Position numbers and translations under genes: made by a program. From JBQTKD01 sp052389435 (lineage in GTDB: Bacteria > Actinomycetota > Actinomycetes > Sporichthyales > Sporichthyaceae): 7,893 nt of DNA. Below are positions 7,005 through 7,893 of this stretch, piece after piece. The stretch covers positions 1-7,893 of the forward strand of contig JBQTIB010000041.1 of NCBI GenBank assembly GCA_052389435.1, given 5' to 3'. Position 1 is the first letter of the stretch; each line of letters opens with the position of its first letter. The notes beneath the pieces are model-generated. The model worked only from the letters and a program-made list of their open reading frames with translations. It was not told the origin of the DNA and made no database searches.

Positions 7005-7331
7005 ACGGACGAGAACGAAGCCGTCACCAGCGTCACGGTTCTCAGCCTCGTCCAGCAACGCATCGCGAGTCGCCCGGCAACGGGTGACGGCGTCCGATCA
7101 GCCTCGAGGTCGAAGGCGTGGCAGCGCTGAGACCCCGGCCGGCTTCGGTCCCTACTCGCGTTGGCCCCCTCCCTCGGAGCCTCGTTCCGTCCCTCGGGCG
7201 CATCAGCGCATGTGTGCCCAAGAGTCTGAACTCCAAGGGAAATCCGGGCTTCGCGTCTGCGGCGCACTGTCCCCGCGTCGCGGTGCCCGGTGTGTCCTGA
7301 TCCGACGCTGGATCCCTAGGAGACGCTTACC
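7005..7331 (+). other. Long structured 5' leader of the lipoprotein gene
   Basis: No credible coding sequence is seen here. An imperfect stem spans 7008-7052: GACGAG pairs with CTCGTC, GAGAA with TTCTC and CCGT with ACGG. A strong hairpin follows at 7069-7088: GTCGCCCG and CGGGTGAC form 8 pairs, one a G-U, closed by a GCAA (GNRA) tetraloop. GCCGTCAC (7020-7027) is fully complementary to GTGACGGC (7084-7091), so a third pairing would exclude both hairpins. A small GCGC-ATCA-GCGC hairpin lies at 7198-7209. This resembles cis-regulatory RNA, but no known riboswitch class is matched. Confidence 0.4.
7295..7323 (+). promoter_or_regulatory. Hairpin that can sequester the lipoprotein Shine-Dalgarno
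   Basis: TAGGAGA (7317-7323) is the Shine-Dalgarno, 8 nt before the TTG at 7332. Just upstream, GATCC (7299-7303) pairs with GGATC (7310-7314) around loop GACGCT. Beyond a 3-nt bulge, TCCT (7295-7298) pairs with AGGA (7318-7321), covering the core of the ribosome site. Nine base pairs could therefore gate translation. The pairing is seen in the sequence; regulation is inferred. Confidence 0.4.
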
Positions 7332-7893
7332 TTGAGAATTAACTCTCGCATCGTCAAGGCCGTCCCGGTCGTGGCATCGATGGCGCTCGTTCTCGCCGCT
7401 TGTGGCAGCGACGGCGACAGCTCCCCGGTTGCCCAGCAGCCCGACGCCGCGGTCCCCGCCGCCGCCCCCGCCGCCGAGGAGGCCGCCCCGGTCACCGAGG
7501 CTGCTCCCGCCGCGAAGACCGAGAAGGCCGCCAAGGACGCCCCGGCAGCCGACGCTCCCGCCGCTGCTCCGGCCCCCGGCGCCGCTCCGGCCGTCAAGGC
7601 CGAGAAGGCCGAGAAGGCCGCTCCCGCCGCGAAGGCGGACAAGGCCGAAAAGGCCGCCCCCAGCAAGTCCACCAGCACCAAGAAGAGCAACGCCCCCGCC
7701 GGTTCGGCCGAGGCCATCACCGACATCAAGGACACCGAGTCCGCGGCCGAGAAGGCCGAGAACGCCAAGATCGCGGAGCAGAAGGGTGGCGCCACCGACA
7801 TCGGCATCACCAAGGACTCGATCAAGCTCGGCTCGATCAACATGCACGGCATGGCGCTCGGCAACGTGCTGACCGCTCCGCAGGTTCGTGGCA
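7332..7893 (+). CDS. ABC-transporter substrate-binding lipoprotein, 3' truncated by window
   Basis: The first 187 codons of a lipoprotein. The TTG start at 7332 is supported by TAGGAGA 8 nt upstream. Residues 1-23 form a signal peptide (Arg6, Lys9, hydrophobic core 10-23), and the lipobox LAAC places the lipidated Cys at 24. A spacer of about 130 residues (25-153) follows, almost entirely Ala, Pro, Lys and Glu/Asp, with repeats such as KAEKAEKAAPAAKADKAEKAA. The folded domain begins at about 154 with ATDIGITKDSIKLGSINMHGMALGNVLTAPQVRG, which resembles the N-terminus of branched-chain-amino-acid-type (LivK, Peripla_BP_6-like) substrate-binding proteins of Mycobacteriales. It should be anchored to the outer face of the membrane and deliver an unknown solute to a permease encoded downstream, outside the window. 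The spacer is far longer than usual for this family. Confidence 0.85.
   Translation, partial: MRINSRIVKAVPVVASMALVLAACGSDGDSSPVAQQPDAAVPAAAPAAEEAAPVTEAAPAAKTEKAAKDAPAADAPAAAPAPGAAPAVKAEKAEKAAPAAKADKAEKAAPSKSTSTKKSNAPAGSAEAITDIKDTESAAEKAENAKIAEQKGGATDIGITKDSIKLGSINMHGMALGNVLTAPQVRG
7503..7634 (+). repeat. In-frame direct repeats within the lipoprotein spacer
   Basis: The 15-mer GCTCCCGCCGCGAAG occurs at 7503-7517 and again at 7620-7634, 117 bp (39 codons) apart, each followed by an E/D-K-A-E/A-K-A-A-type stretch. Between and around them, GCCGAGAAG units are iterated (about 7600-7620). The repeats encode APAAK and AEK motifs and suggest the spacer grew by slippage or duplication, so its length may vary between strains. 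Confidence 0.6.

Noticed and set aside
7100..7331. Resemblance to a TPP riboswitch (CTGAGA near 7128, CCTGATCC near 7296)
   Set aside because: The short words match, but the remaining conserved TPP core and the P1 closing stem are not found and the order and spacing are wrong.
6904..7335. Small open frames on both strands in the 485-bp non-coding region
   Set aside because: No ribosome sites, no recognisable domain, Arg/Ser/Pro-rich translations typical of GC-rich non-coding DNA, and overlap with the promoter elements.

Overview
The window is GC-rich actinobacterial DNA. GTG and TTG starts, TAnnnT-type -10 boxes close to start codons and the protein types suggest a member of the Mycobacteriales (Gordonia/Rhodococcus/Nocardia-like). 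That placement is inferred from protein style; no search was run. The first ~112-119 bases contain no adenine and consist of G/T and homopolymer runs. They look like a damaged contig end rather than genome sequence.

Layout: (1) minus strand, an NAD(P)+-dependent aldehyde dehydrogenase (113-1561) whose last codons run into the artefact; (2) minus strand, a 284-residue protein of three carboxypeptidase-regulatory/Cna-B-like beta-sandwich repeats with no signal peptide (1773-2627); (3) a 213-bp divergent control region with an inverted repeat and a direct repeat resembling the mycobacterial PhoP box; (4) plus strand, a PhoP-like OmpR-family response regulator with no kinase beside it (2841-3599), a 14-TM DHA2-type MFS exporter (3663-5237) and a DUF445 membrane protein with a clear internal duplication (5302-6513); (5) minus strand and convergent, a small DUF3467 protein, probably leaderless (6529-6846); (6) a 485-bp non-coding region with palindromes, a perfect 7-4-7 direct repeat, a likely promoter and a ~330-nt leader with competing RNA hairpins; (7) plus strand, the beginning of an ABC-transporter substrate-binding lipoprotein (7332 to the window end), with a TTG start and a very long Ala/Pro/Lys/Glu-rich spacer after the lipobox.

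How the genes may work together: the response regulator, the divergent beta-sandwich repeat protein and the MFS exporter could form an envelope or drug-response module controlled from the shared intergenic region. This is inference from gene order and the candidate operators. The lipoprotein appears to be controlled separately, with signals for both transcription (direct repeat over the -35 position) and translation (a hairpin that can cover the Shine-Dalgarno sequence).
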